Shown here piece after piece: positions 38,250 to 50,223 of a DNA stretch of 64,000 nucleotides. Both the position numbers and the translations under genes were made by a program. Numbering within the stretch: position 1 is the first letter of the stretch; each line of letters opens with the position of its first letter. The notes under the pieces were generated by a model. The model ran no database searches and was not told where the DNA came from. It saw only the letters and a program-made list of their open reading frames with translations. This stretch comes from Neospora caninum Liverpool (lineage: Eukaryota > Apicomplexa > Conoidasida > Eucoccidiorida > Sarcocystidae), in contig NC_018396.1 of assembly GCF_000208865.1 (NCBI RefSeq), forward strand, positions 1,760,630 through 1,824,629, in the 5' to 3' direction.

Positions 38250-41200
38250 AGACGGGGGGAGGGCCCTTTGAGGCAGGCGATCAGGCCGCGAATGCAGTGT
38301 GCCCGAAGGACGCGAGAGGAGGGGGGCTGCGGAGCCCGACAGCCAGGGGGACTCTTTTTGGTGCAGAGAGTACGGCCACACGCGTCCTCGTGGGGCGTCT
38401 CCTGCGGTTTCTCAAGTGCACAAGGAGTGGGCGATAGACTGGTGTCTTCTCGCGTCGTTGTTCCGGCCGGATGCGAATCGCCGCCGGAACTTCTGTGTTT
38501 CGAAGTGGGGCGCGTTGAAAGGCGTCGGCCTCTCCTGAGCAGAAAAGGCGAGGGAAACAGTCTTCAGGAGGAAAACCAGGCACTCTGCGCCGTGCTCCGG
38601 AGAACCTGGCGAACTCCCTTCCTGGCGGAAGCTTTTTTCTTCTGCAGGAAGTGCGTGCACGGCGAGTCTGTGGAGTCTCTGTTGAACGGAAGTTTCGTTT
38701 GAAAGGGTCGGAATGGAGGAGGGATGTTCAGCGTCTTCTTTGCCAAGGCACTGTGGGTGCCGGTACTACAGTCTGAGGTCTGTTGCGCCTGCTTATATCC
38801 GATCGGCCAGGCCTCCGGAGGTTGCCGGTGTCCCCGGATCGCCCATGTTTAAAATATACTTTCACGCCCGTGAACAGTATACCACACATCTAAAACTTCC
38901 GTGGACTGATTCTCTCGGCCAGCCAATTTTTACCGTTCACACAATTCATTTTTTGGACAGGAAACATCCGTGGATTCTCGTGACAGGTTGCACAACAGCT
39001 TCATCCCGCTGTTGCGGGCGTTCGTGTGCCCGTCGGGTGAGCAGCTGTTTCGGCGGGGGAGAGGACGGAGATGTGGAAACACGTGTGTCGGCCTCGCATG
39101 CACTCCAGGGCTGCACAGGACGATGCAAGATGCTGAAGTGGCATGCTCGGAAATGCGTGGGGGAAGAGCGGTCGGGCGGTCGAAGGCATCACGCTCTTCT
39201 CAAACCATGCGAATGTTTTCTTCTGCCTGAGAACGCGTGGCTCCACGCTTCACTGGAGCGCCCGTGGAACTCGCACACTGTTGCACAAGGCTTGGCCCTT
39301 TTACCACCCGTGCTCGGCTCTCTCGCCGTACCCGGAAGAGCGGCGGGCTTCTGGAGGGATTGTGGTCGCGTCTCTCTGCCGTTGCAGGGAAGTACCCGTC
39401 CCTCCGAAGTGGGCCAGGCATTGGCACATGCGAAAACGGTCGCGCCGTGTCCAGGGGACTCAGAGAGGGCGGCCGAGCGCACCAACAAGGTTTGCGGGGA
39501 CAGGGACAGTGACTGGTGTTTTGCGGGGGAAGAAAAGACACTTGCGGAGCGGAGGGACCGTGACCCCGGGGACTCGTTCCTGTTCCGTCGTGAAGGAAGG
39601 GCAGGTTTCTGAATGAACAGGTCGGGGGAGTAACGGCCTAACAGTATATGAACGGCTGATCCTGCTGGTCGGATGTTAGTCCTCCGTCTCAGACTTCTGC
39701 TGGATCCAGATGCTCGGGGCGTTTGTCGGCTGCGTATTTGGCGTCAGAGCTTGCCTTTTGGGGCGTGAAATGATTTTGAGATGTTCTGTGGGGCGGAACG
39801 AAGCCGGCCGTGCCGGGCGGTTTTTTCACCCGTCTTGCAGAAAGGCGAAGGGAACTGGAAGCTGCAACTCGTTCGCGTCGTACGTGCCTGTACGAAACTC
39901 TAGAGAACTGTGTAGTCATTTGAAACGCACAATGGTCACTCCCGCAGCCGTGTGAGCTCTCCCTGGACGGCCGTTCGTCCATGCTGCGGGTGCTCTTTTT
40001 ATCTTTTTTTCAGTGGCGTTTGGCGGAGTGAAACGCGTTTTCCTGTGTGTGTGGCCATGCGGAAAACCTGGTACTGGAGTTTGTGTGCCTGGAAATTTTT
40101 ACACTCCGATCTGGAGACAGGTGATCGCGGCCCAGCCGCTGCTCGTGGCCACGGATCGGCAGAGACTCTGCCCTTGCCGAGGTCTCTGGGGGTGGCGTTC
40201 GCTGTTGTTCTGCGCGAATCGCAAGCTGAGGGCGAGCTAATTTTGTTGCTGGAATGTTTTTGATTTTCGAGGATCGTACCCGTAGCTGCAAGGCCCGCCT
40301 CAGCGGGGGCGTGGCTATATAGGGTACAACCGTTATGTTTTCCTAGGGGCGAGCGAGGAAGCAGGTAGGACGAGCGAGGCCGTCGCGCGCAGGTAGGACG
40401 AGCGAGGCCAGCGCGTTCAGGCTTTGAAGGGGAAGCGGAGGAGAGAGAACGTGCCTGCGCGGTGTGTTCAGGGGGACGCGATCTGTGCGAGCGAACGTGC
40501 GCGCTTGTGGAGTGCTTTTGTCGGCGCCGAATCGTCGCTACGTTGACGTGTATATCGAGGCCAAAATTCCGAGCTTTCGGCCAATTTCCCACTCCCCCCC
40601 GGCGTGCGCCGGGAGACAGTTGAAGCGGAAACTCTGTTGCGTAATTTTTCCTTTCGGTCGTGTCACACCAGCGGAAGCGACAGCGCCACATCCTACCTGC
40701 TGCGGATTCGCCAAGCGCAGAAACCCGCGGCGTTTTCTTCACGCGACAGCGCCACACGACGCGCACAGGGTCCGACGCCGTTAGTGCTCAAAAGAGCCCT
40801 GTCCTAGGCGACAGCCCTCACACACGCAGGTGTAGATATCAGAGAGTGAGCGGCGCTCTAACCTCGCTCGGGCATGTTCCCGCGCTGTACAGCAGTTCCA
40901 CGCCCGACCGCTACCGTCCTATTTGAATACAGACCTTTCGCGAGTTGACTCGAGACGCAAGTCAACCGACCATGCCCGAGTGAATGGGGCGAAACGCACG
41001 GGTGGTAGCTGAGCCTGGCAAAGAGCGTGCAGCGCCTCCGCGAGAGAAAAGTTCTCGTGAGGAAGCCTCCAAGTTAACTTTGTGCGTAGAATGTCAGGAG
41101 CGGCAGCTTGCAGGCGTCTCCCCAAAGACAAAAGGCGTGACTTGCCAGGCGACTGTTTCGGCATGAAACGACATCGGCTCTCAAGTTTCGGAAACGCGAG

Positions 41201-42183
41201 ATGCGCGACTCGTATACCTCTCTCGAGACACGCGTTTCACTCCTTTCTCTGGAGCGCCACCATTTTTTGCCTGTGGACACTGAGAATTATAACACGTGCT
41301 TCAGTCGTTCCAGCGTAGGTCGCACCGCATCTGGTTCGCCGGAGAGAGTTCGAAAGCGGGGACTCCCCTTCTCTCAGCAGAGACGCGCCGGCGCCAGCAT
41401 TCAGTCTCGCGTTCGTCAGATCCAAAGCACCGGGCTCTGAGCCTCGCCGACGGTTCACGGAGCCTTCATTGGCGAGGGAGAACTCTCTCACCTGTCTTGA
41501 GTGTGGACCAGTGTGGGGCCGTGGTGTACAATAGTCACAAAGATCTTGGCTGTGTGCGTATATCTCGTGAGTAGAGTGGAGGTCCGTGTCTGTCCAGAGT
41601 GTGAAAGCCAAGGTTGCCACCCGAGAGTTTTTTGCTCTCGGCGCGGGGGCCCGTGCGCGGTCTAGTCGGCGGCGCTCCCTACCCTTCCAGCGACTGGCCA
41701 GTCTTGAAAGCATCGATACAGCACTCGCGAGTTGATTTTGGAGCGCCACTACGGCTCAGCTTGCGGGTTTGACGCGCAGCTGGGAGTCGACCTCAGCGAG
41801 ACAGCGGCATGCATTGAAAATGTCGAGTTTCATGGAAAGGTCAATGGCTTCAGTGAGGCCACATAAAACAAAATATCTGCGACCCGTTTGCAGCGACGCT
41901 TGGCGGAATGCCAAGTTCCTCTACGTCTTGACTAGGCAGCAAGACGTGGCCAACCCGCAGAAACCGAGTCTGTCTGAGCTGACAGCGAAAAGCGCTCTGC
42001 ATTCGCTCCCTTTCTCGCTAGACGTCACTGACGAGACATCTCAAAGCGGTTCACATTTTACCGTGCTCGTTCCCTCCAGAGCGGTTGCGACATGTGTGAA
42101 CTGCGTGGGACGGTGAGACGCATGGCGCCCGCAGCTCAGCGGGTGCTGCCTCTACCCCCCGTCCCTGGCGCCGGTGTTTTTTG
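38250..42183. other. 3.9-kb region between convergent genes
   Basis: The stretch separates the stops of the 1564-aa gene (+) and the repeat-protein gene (-). It contains a 299-codon Cys-rich plus-strand frame at 38713-39612. That frame has no recognisable domain and no codon or splice evidence, so I treat it as probable 3' UTR or chance. A short GC-rich direct repeat lies near 40361. No other exon is supported. Confidence 0.5.
40361..40409 (+). repeat. Direct repeat, two 21-bp copies
   Basis: The 21-bp sequence GCAGGTAGGACGAGCGAGGC plus one C occurs at 40361-40381 and again at 40389-40409, with a seven-base spacer. A partial related copy (GCGAGCGAGG) precedes it near 40350. It lies in non-coding DNA between two gene 3' ends. 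Confidence 0.85.
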
Positions 42184-45100
42184 TCAGGCGTTGCTCAATT
42201 CGCTCGACCTCGCCGCCAGTCTCCGTTTTTTCTGGACCATGGAGAAGGCGAGAGACAGAGACGACCAATGTCGTCTTGTGGGATCCTGCGCGCTCACAGC
42301 TTGGCGCTTCGGGGGTGGCGGCGGTTCGAGGTTCATGCCGGAGTTCGCTCTCTCGCGGAGAAACGCTTCGTAGTCCGCGTCAATCGACGACCTGAGCACA
42401 AGCGCCTCGTGGGCGATCTCGCGTGCCTTCGTTTCTGAAGGCTTCTCCGAGGTCACGAAAAAGTAATCGATTCCGGCAAGGAAGTGGAAACAGTTCACCA
42501 GGGAGGGCACGCGATGGCCGGTGTCCGGGTCCTACGAAGACAAAGCAGAAACCGCAGAATGCGGAGTTCACCACAGTGCAGCCGCCCCCTGCGGCGCGAA
42601 ATGCGTCGGCAGTTTTCGCAAGAAAAGGGAAAACGCCTTCCCATCGCTCAGCGAAAAAAGCCGGTCATGGAGACCGTGCTTCGGCCGCTGAGACAGAGGC
42701 GACGCTGCCGGATTCTCGAGAGGCCACGCTTTTGCGAGCCTTACCGGTGTGTAAAAGTCGAGAAACATCTCCCGGTACGTTTTCGTCGGCTTGTGTTCCT
42801 TTTCCTTCATCATAATCCAGGTCGGCGAGAACTTCCTGTGGGGCTCCGCCCAGTCCAAAATGCACCCACGGAGCGCGTTACCCCAGCCGAAATCCTTTCC
42901 TTCGGGCCCATGGAAGTATCGATCGCGTAACCAGTTGTTCATGGCCGCTCCGATCCGCGTCCAGTCGTCGTGGTCTCTCAAGTCCAACTTGAGGTTTCGG
43001 TCAACGTAGACTTGGATTTTGTCGAGCGTCTCTTCTTTCTCTGGCGCACACGCCCCATGACCCCGCCGACAAAACTTGAAAACGACAACAGCTGAGGCGT
43101 TTTCCGTCGGCGCGTTCTGGCCTACAAGGACTGAACTGCCGACAGCTCCGGCGGGCGTTGAAGTGTGCGCCGCAGGCGGACTCGCTTTCTCGTCCTTGGG
43201 AGACGCTTGTGCATGCCCCGGGACGGCACCGCCTGGACCCACTGCAGGCTCTTCCGTTTGGAGAGATGCAGCCCCAGACAACGCGGATTCCCCACTTTTC
43301 GGAGGCTTCCCGTGTCGTTTGCCTCCCGCTTCTTCTTCGACTGAATTCTGAGATGTGTCATCAGGCGTGGTCTCTTCTCGGTTCATCTCGTCGCCGCGCT
43401 TCTTCTCTGCATCATTCGCGGGTTTTGCCTGTCTGTCATTCTCAGGTGACTCGGAAGGCTTTGTCTCCTCCTCCTCAGCGCCACGTGCCTCGTTTTTCGC
43501 ACTCTCAGGTGACTCGGAAGGCTTTGTCTCCTTCTCCTCAGCGCCACGTGCCTCGTTTTCCGCACTCTCAGGTGACTCGGAAGGCTTTGTCTCCTTCTCC
43601 TCAGCCCCTCCTGCCTCGTTTTTCGCACTCTCAGCTGACCCGGAAGGTTTCATCGACGTTTCCTCAGCCCCTCCTGCCTCGTTTTTTGCACTCTCAGGTG
43701 ACTCGGAAGGCTTTGTCTCCTTCTCCTCAGCCCCTCCTGCCTCGTTTTTCGCACTCTCAGCTGACCCGGAAGGTTTCATCGCCTTTTCCTCAGCCCCTCC
43801 TGCCTCGTTTTTCGCACTCTCAGGTGACTCGGAAGGTTTCATCGCCTTTTCCTCAGCCCCTCCTGCCTCGTTTTTCGCACCCTCAGGTGACTCGGAAGGC
43901 TTTGTCTCCTTCTCCTCAGCCCCTCCTGCCTCGTTTTTTGCACTCTCAGGTGACTCGGAAGGCTTTGTCTCCTTCCCCTCAGCGCCACGTGCCTCGTTTT
44001 TCGCACTCTCAGGTGACTCGGAAGGCTTTGTCTCCTTCTCCTCAGCCCCTCCTGCCTCGTTTTTCGCACTCTCAGCTGACCCGGAAGGTTTCATCGACGT
44101 TTCCTCAGCCCCTCCTGCCTCGTTTTTCGCACTCTCAGGTGACTCGGAAGGTTTCATCGCCTTTTCCTCAGCCCCTCCTGCCTCGGTTTTCGCACTCTCA
44201 GCTGACTCGGAAGGTTTCATCGCCTTGTCCTCAGCCCCTCCTGCCTCGTTTTTCGCACTCTCAGGTGACTCGGAAGGCTTTGTCTCCTTCTCCTCAGCCC
44301 CTCCTGCCTCGTTTTTTGCACTCTCAGGTGACTCGGAAGGCTTTGTCTCCTTCCCCTCAGCGCCACGTGCCTCGTTTTTCGCACTCTCAGGTGACTCGGA
44401 AGGCTTTGTCTCCTTCTCCTCAGCCCCTCCTGCCTCGTTTTTCGCACTCTCAGCTGACCCGGAAGGTTTCATCGCCTTTTCCTCAGCCCCTCCTGCCTCG
44501 TTTTTCGCACTCTCAGGTGACTCGGAAGGTTTCATCGCCTTTTCCTCAGCCCCTCCTGCCTCGTTTTTCGCACTCTCAGGTGACTCGGAAGGCTTTGTCT
44601 CCTTCTCCTCAGCGCCACGTGCCTCGTTTTTCGCACTCTCAGGTGACTCGGAAGGTTTTGTCTCCTTCTCCTCAGCGCCACGTGCCTCGGTTTTCGCACT
44701 CTCAGCTGAATCTGGAGAGGTGCCTGTATCTTCTGCCTGGGGCGCCGAAGGAGTAGGCACTGTCCCTTCCTCGTTTGCGGCCTGCCCTGGCGGTGAAGGT
44801 TCTGGAGTTCCGTCTGTTTCCCCATTCGCTTCGCCATTCTCGTTTTTCGTCTCCTGGTGCTCGACCTGACTCGCTTCTCCTTTTTCTTTCTCGTCTGCAA
44901 GTCTGTTCTCTCGAACGGTGTTTCCTGATTGCCCCGTCCCAGCAACCCCCCTCTCTGGCGAGAGATTGTTATCCGCTTCGAGACGCGCCTTCTCGCCAGC
45001 AGTCTCCTCGCTGCTTCCTGCCGACGGAGTTTCGGAAGCACCAGAAGTCTCCGACGCGGGCGCTGAAGACGTGGACACAGTTGTTGTTGACGTTGTCCGT

Positions 45101-47404
45101 GAAGCTTCGCCGGCAGCCGACGCTGTGTCTTGGGTCGCCCCGGGCGCAGCCGCCTGCTTTGTCGCCGCAGCCTCCTGAAGGAAAAAGAGACACAGGGCGC
45201 GCCTCAGCTGCGTCGCGATGGGGGTGCGCTGCCTGGGAATCCGAGGTGGGAAGAGAAAAACAGGACAATCCGCGATGCTTGATCGCTTGCTCGGTTTTCG
45301 TTGAGACACGACGAAGCCCCACGCAAGCGGCCTCTTGCCTGCGGCGCCCTTGCCGCGCGTGCAGACAGATTTTCTTGGCAAAGGAGAGTCTCCGGCGCTC
45401 TCTCCGCTCTGGGAAACACGACACAGTCTCTGCTCTCGATAAACGCGCATGTACGTCGGCGACGTGCCGCACCAGCTAGGAAATCCACCCTGGCTTCTGC
45501 TGTGAACGGAGAGTGGATGTGTGACCTTGTGGAAAAAGCTCCGAGTCTGGAAGAACTGGACACACGAAAAGAGGGAGCAGTGCACCTGAGTAGGACAGGG
45601 CGGACAGCTCCTCTCTTGCTTTTCTCTTTCGCGCTTACGTGTGCAGAGGACTCTTCTTTGTCCCCGTCCTCGTCTTGGACTGAAGTAATCACGGAGATAC
45701 GGGGGCTCCACAAGGAGTGGAGGAAGTTCAAAGGACTCATCTGAGAGACACAGGAAGAGACAGGCAAACCGAGAGTCTGCGGCCGTCCAGATCACATCCG
45801 CGCATGCAAACAACGGAGTCGCGTCGAGCCTATAAGGTCGACGGCAGTAAAGATAACGTGTGCACCCGTATTCTGTCGCTCTCGAGCAGCGACGCATGCC
45901 CTGAACGGTCAGACAGAACACACGTGTTTTAGTTTTAAGGAGACACTTCCGCGACTGCAGAAACTCTGGAGAAGTCTCCGTTGTCGAAGACATCGCGCGA
46001 GCGCTTGAGGCATCGCGAAGCGCCTACACTGGACACGGCGAATGGAACGCGTAGGCAGAGAGACGGAAAGTGAAGGACACGGTTGGTTCATGCGGGAACT
46101 GAAACCGACAGTCGGGAGAGCGCGCACGCTCTACAGCGAAGGCTGGCTGCTCTGTACAGACGCCGTGAACGCAAAACGTGGAACAGCCGTCTCCATTTTC
46201 AAGTTTTTACAGTCCAGGCGCCGAGAGCAGTCCTGCTGTATTTACGGCCTGTTCGCAAAGCCCGCCCCTGGTGCTGCCCCCCCCCCCCCGAAGAAATCCT
46301 GGTGTGGAGGTAACATGTCGTTCGAAACGAAGGCCAGGCGAGTGGCAGATGCAAAGTCGACGAATCGATTTCAGAGGCCCTAGTCAGCACTCGACAGGGC
46401 GGAACAGGAGAAAGCGAAAACGACCCTGCGGTCGGCGATGACTCGTGACGCCGTGTTTGTACAGAGGCGAGCCGTGCTTGCAAATCCCGGAACCTTCCTA
46501 CTCTCGACGAGGACTGAGCGTCTCTCTCTGCGAGGCGGCGTTTCCGCATAGTCTTGTCAGTTTCGCAACTCACGATCGTCATCCGTGTCGCGGGCTGGAC
46601 GGACTTGTGCACGAAGGGAAGCATCGGGGACAGCATGCGGTGGAAAATGCCGCCGAGAGGCAGACGCCGGTTCCACGAGCCATCCGATTCACTCGAGAGT
46701 TTGTCGTCTTTGGACGAATTCGACTTCGCGTCTCCGCTTTCGTTTTGCGATGCTCTCGGCTGCTCTGCAGCCTGGCTACCCCCCGCGTCCGTGAAGACTG
46801 CCACAGAACTTCGCGCAGCTTCGAGACTGCCCTTGGCTTCGGAGACGGGTTCACTGCCTTCCGCTCCCTCCTTGTTTTCGGTGAAAGAAAACCCCGAAGA
46901 AGGAAGGAGCGCAGAGGAAAAGCGCCATCTGGCTGCACGCCGACGGCTCTCGTACCCTCGACGACCCTGCACTTTATCGTCAGCGAAGGTTTCGACTGCA
47001 GGAGACGCGCGAAGGAACGCCTCCGAAGACGAGGGGTGTGATGCCTCGTTCCGCGCAGATGCAAAGTTCGAGGGCGGCTCTTCAGAGAGAGCACGGGGAT
47101 CTTTGGCCGATTCAGACAGTTCCGAACTGTCTGCACTGTGTCTCGCAGGAAGCGAGGGGGAGTCAAGCACCGAAGGATCGAAACGAGAGGAAGAGAAGGG
47201 AACACTTAGGCATGTCACATGTCGGCAAAACGGACCAAAGAGCGACAACTGGAGGGGACCGACGATTCCGAGGAGATACCACACTGAGAGGAAAATACGT
47301 CCCTGGAAGGAAACTTTTCCGACAGACAAAGATAGACACCTCGGGCTGCTCCGGCGACGGGCGTGCCCGAGGCGAAGTCGGCGTTCCGCATCCATGAGTG
47401 ACAT
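42184..47404 (-). CDS. Repeat-rich protein with N-terminal anchor and novel C-terminal domain
   Basis: Exons 47404-46574, 45174-42745 and 42531-42184 are joined in phase 0 (donors GTGAGT and GTAAGG; acceptors TTTCCTTCAG and TCTTCGTAG), giving about 1202 aa. Near residue 33 the hydrophobic stretch GRIFLSVWYLLGIVGPLQLS could be a recessed signal or signal-anchor. Further on is RRLPL, which resembles the RRL core of the coccidian export-processing site. Exon 2 opens with a Thr/Ala/Ser-rich acidic segment, then twenty 21-residue repeats (ESAKNEAGGAEEKETKPSESP type), then a compact domain with conserved-looking DHDDWTRIGAAMNNWLRDRY, DFGWGNALRGCILDW and YREMFLDFYTP. That domain continues across intron 2 into DPDTGHRVPSLVNCFHFLAG. 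The layout resembles secreted dense-granule-type proteins, but location and function are inferred. Intron 1 (1399 bp) is long enough to hide another exon. Confidence 0.72.
43440..44712 (-). repeat. 63-bp tandem repeat array, 20 coding units
   Basis: Twenty tandem 63-bp units each encode 21 residues ending in KPSESP or KPSGSA. Variation falls in a few positions: KETK, KAMK or TSMK; AGG or ARG; EEK, EGK, EDK or EEE. Variants recur in blocks, suggesting segmental duplication of several units at once. Because the unit is a multiple of three and stop-poor in several frames, the plus strand also shows two long open frames across it. Confidence 0.95.
46277..46289 (+). repeat. Poly-C tract (13 C)
   Basis: Thirteen consecutive C lie within the long first intron of the repeat-protein gene. 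It is a possible length-variable tract. Confidence 0.85.
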
Positions 47405-50223
47405 ACCTTCGTTTACAAACGTTTCTCACAGAAAGCCAGGCACAGGTCCATCGTGCTCTTTTCCAGGCGACTCCGAGTCGTGCAGTGGTTAACGCCCGTC
47501 ACAGAGGAGACACCGGAAAGGTCTACTTTCGCCGGTCGCTCGTCACTTTTCGTAAAGGAAAACGGTCTGCGAATCGTATCCCCCAGATTCAGACTTCAGA
47601 CTCTGCGTGGATTTTTCCAGAACGCGCGCATTCCTGTTTCCTCGCCCTGGTGGCAGGTGTGAGGCGAGAGGAGCCGACAAAAAAGCGAACGAAAACGCAG
47701 GAAAGGCTAGAAGCTTTACTGATTGAAGATGAAGTTTTCAAGGCCTTTGCGACTCACCGACGAGTCGCGTTCTCCGCCCTCCTGGTCGCACCCTTTGTGA
47801 AGCCAGGCGAGGCCGTCGAGTGAAGAAAGCCTCTGGAAGACCAAAGGTGTAGGGAGATTCAGAGAACAACACTGGGAAGAGACAAGGCGGCATCGCCAAG
47901 CTCGAGAGAAAAGCTGGAACACTCAAACACGTAGCACGAAGATCCCTCTGCTCTTGAACCCTAGCGGCTGCTGAGAAGCCGAGGCGCGCGCCACGCGGCC
48001 GCGGGCGTAAAAACCAGCAGCAGGTATGGACGTTGGGAGTTCCGCGCAGGAGCGGGCAGATCCTCGCGAACACAAAGCTGTAGTAAAGGTCAGAGAATAA
48101 ATATCCGTTCCATTGAAAGCGGAAAAAAGCTGATCGCTTGCGAGCTGCCTTTATGGGGTCAGCCAGAACAAAGGAGAACCCGACGTTTAGGGTCGTGAAG
48201 CTGTGGGCCGAGATCCACGCCCGTCCCCCCCCCCGAACAACCCACTGAAGCTTTTTTCTCTTCAGGGAGTCCTGTACCCTTTGAGCAACGAAACAAGAGG
48301 CAAAACAAGAGAGTCAGTCGGCAACCGCGTACTAGAGCAGTCGCGCAACTCGACGGCTTACGCACGGATCTCCGATGACAGACACACCGGTCGTGCCTGT
48401 GGCGCGCCCGAAGGAGTAACGTATTTCGTTCTAAACTTAAACCGTGCCAAAGGGAAGTAACACAAACGATCCTTACAGGACTCCGGAGGTCTAGAAGTAT
48501 GAAAAGGCATTCGTAAACTCGAATCTCAGGTGCGCCGTCCATTGGCAACCGCCTGTGTCAGCCAACTAGCCGGTCCTCTGTGGAGAAAGCACAGCGCTCC
48601 GCAAATCCACACAGAGAAAGCGTTCTCCCTGAGGCCATTACTCCTCGTTTATCAAAGGTGGAGAAGGCGCTCAAGTCCCCCAGAGTCGCTTGGCTTGCTC
48701 TCGCCGAATAGGGAATATCGCGTCCGACAGCGGAATTCCCGCGGCGCCTCCTGCATCAAGCGGCGGAGCAAGACAGCGGGGCCGAGAGTCGCTAGTTCGC
48801 ACAAGACAAGTTGAAGCTGGTACGTATGCTATAAAGCAATCGGGGAAACAGCCCGCATATGGCCAACTCACCCAACCCATTACCGTCGCGTAAAGAGTGC
48901 TATGAAGCTGGAACGGAAAGAAACCGACGGGTGTGTGTTCACGCCGCAAAAACGAAGCTTTTTTGTGGGAACCCTGACACGGCCTGTGCCTGTTTTTCCT
49001 GTGAGCAAGCGACCGCATTCGCCAAGTTTTACCAGTCGGATAGACACTGCCGTGCCACTGGGAGAAAGTCCCTACAGGGGAGAAGATATGTCCTTTTCCC
49101 TCGGTAGGTAAGAAGGAGGATTTTGGTCGGTTTAGACACCGAGCAACAAACAATGGAATTTAGCCGCCAAAACGCCACCCGACGACGCGCCGAGGCCGCT
49201 GACATCCGTAACGCACTGGGGAAGAGCTCTTGCACTGCTTTATCTACAGTTTATTAGTAATTGCTGACAGGGATAATCTCGCCAGCTTCCCGTCGGGCTG
49301 GGTTTTAGAATCGATGTGGATAGAGCAAACCTAAACTCCATAGTCAGTGTGCCGCTCAGTGCAGTGCAGCCCTACTGATGGGCCACGTACCCATTTGGCG
49401 GTAGTGCCGCTACACGTGGTCAAAAGCATTTGAGAGTGGTACTAAACCAGAGGGGACTGCGTTGTGTTTGTCCCTTTTTGAGATTAGTACTGAAACGCCA
49501 GCACGACGGGCGAAATTTGTCACACCGAGGAGCCGTCCGGAAAAGCGCGTGAGGGTTCGTTTCTTTTCTGCTTTGCACGGCGACTCAAGGGGCTATCCGA
49601 CGCGGCAGCTTAGAAGGTTGTGCTTATTTCTGAAAGTAGGTTGTGAAGTCGCACTGGGAGGATGGTAACGTTCCAGAAAATATCGAGGAACAGAGTTATC
49701 GCCCTTGGCAATGGCGAGGCAGCAGCAGTGCCTCTGAGATGAGAGACGCATTGGTCTGTGAACGTTTAATGCACTGTATATCGAGAGCGCGGATAAACAG
49801 ACCGGTGTCTTGAAGGAGGGTGTACTTATCGGAAACCACACGTTGCCCATCTAGATGACAGAAGTTCTGTGGCGACGAACAAGGGGGACGCGTGGGGGCA
49901 ATCCGTTGTCGATTCGCTCCTCGACCTCATTCCGCCGCAAGCACTTCGCTCTCACACCGATATGCAAGGAGGCAAAAACGTTCACCCCGAGATCCGTCTA
50001 ATTCCGTCGTGCTTTCGTAGCCACTGCCACCGTCAGTACCTATCAGCAATTGCACCGTGGAGTAGCGTGATCTCGTGGCGCTTTCCATTGTGTTGACAGG
50101 CTCGCCGTCAGAGCCAGAGAAAAACGGTTTGCCAAGAACCCACGTACATGCAGCTATTACATCGTCTTGCCGCGTGAGGTCGGAGGCACTCCGAACAAAG
50201 AAATACACGTTACACACACATAC
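47405..50223. other. Intergenic, possibly holding missing minus-strand exons
   Basis: The 2.8-kb stretch lies upstream of the repeat-protein gene start and downstream of the minus-strand exons found at 50.2-51.0 kb. The 3' exons of that gene should lie here, but I could not find a boundary with both good splice sites and correct phase. It also includes a run of 10 C ending at 48234. Confidence 0.45.

Noticed and set aside
43440..44712. CRISPR-like array
   Set aside because: Repeats are directly adjacent with no unique spacers, are a multiple of three and are coding.
46199..46573. Extension of exon 1 of the repeat-protein gene to the stop at 46199
   Set aside because: A consensus GTGAGT donor at 46573 in phase 0 matches the phase-0 acceptor at 45174. 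The extension ends in low-quality sequence over a poly-C tract.
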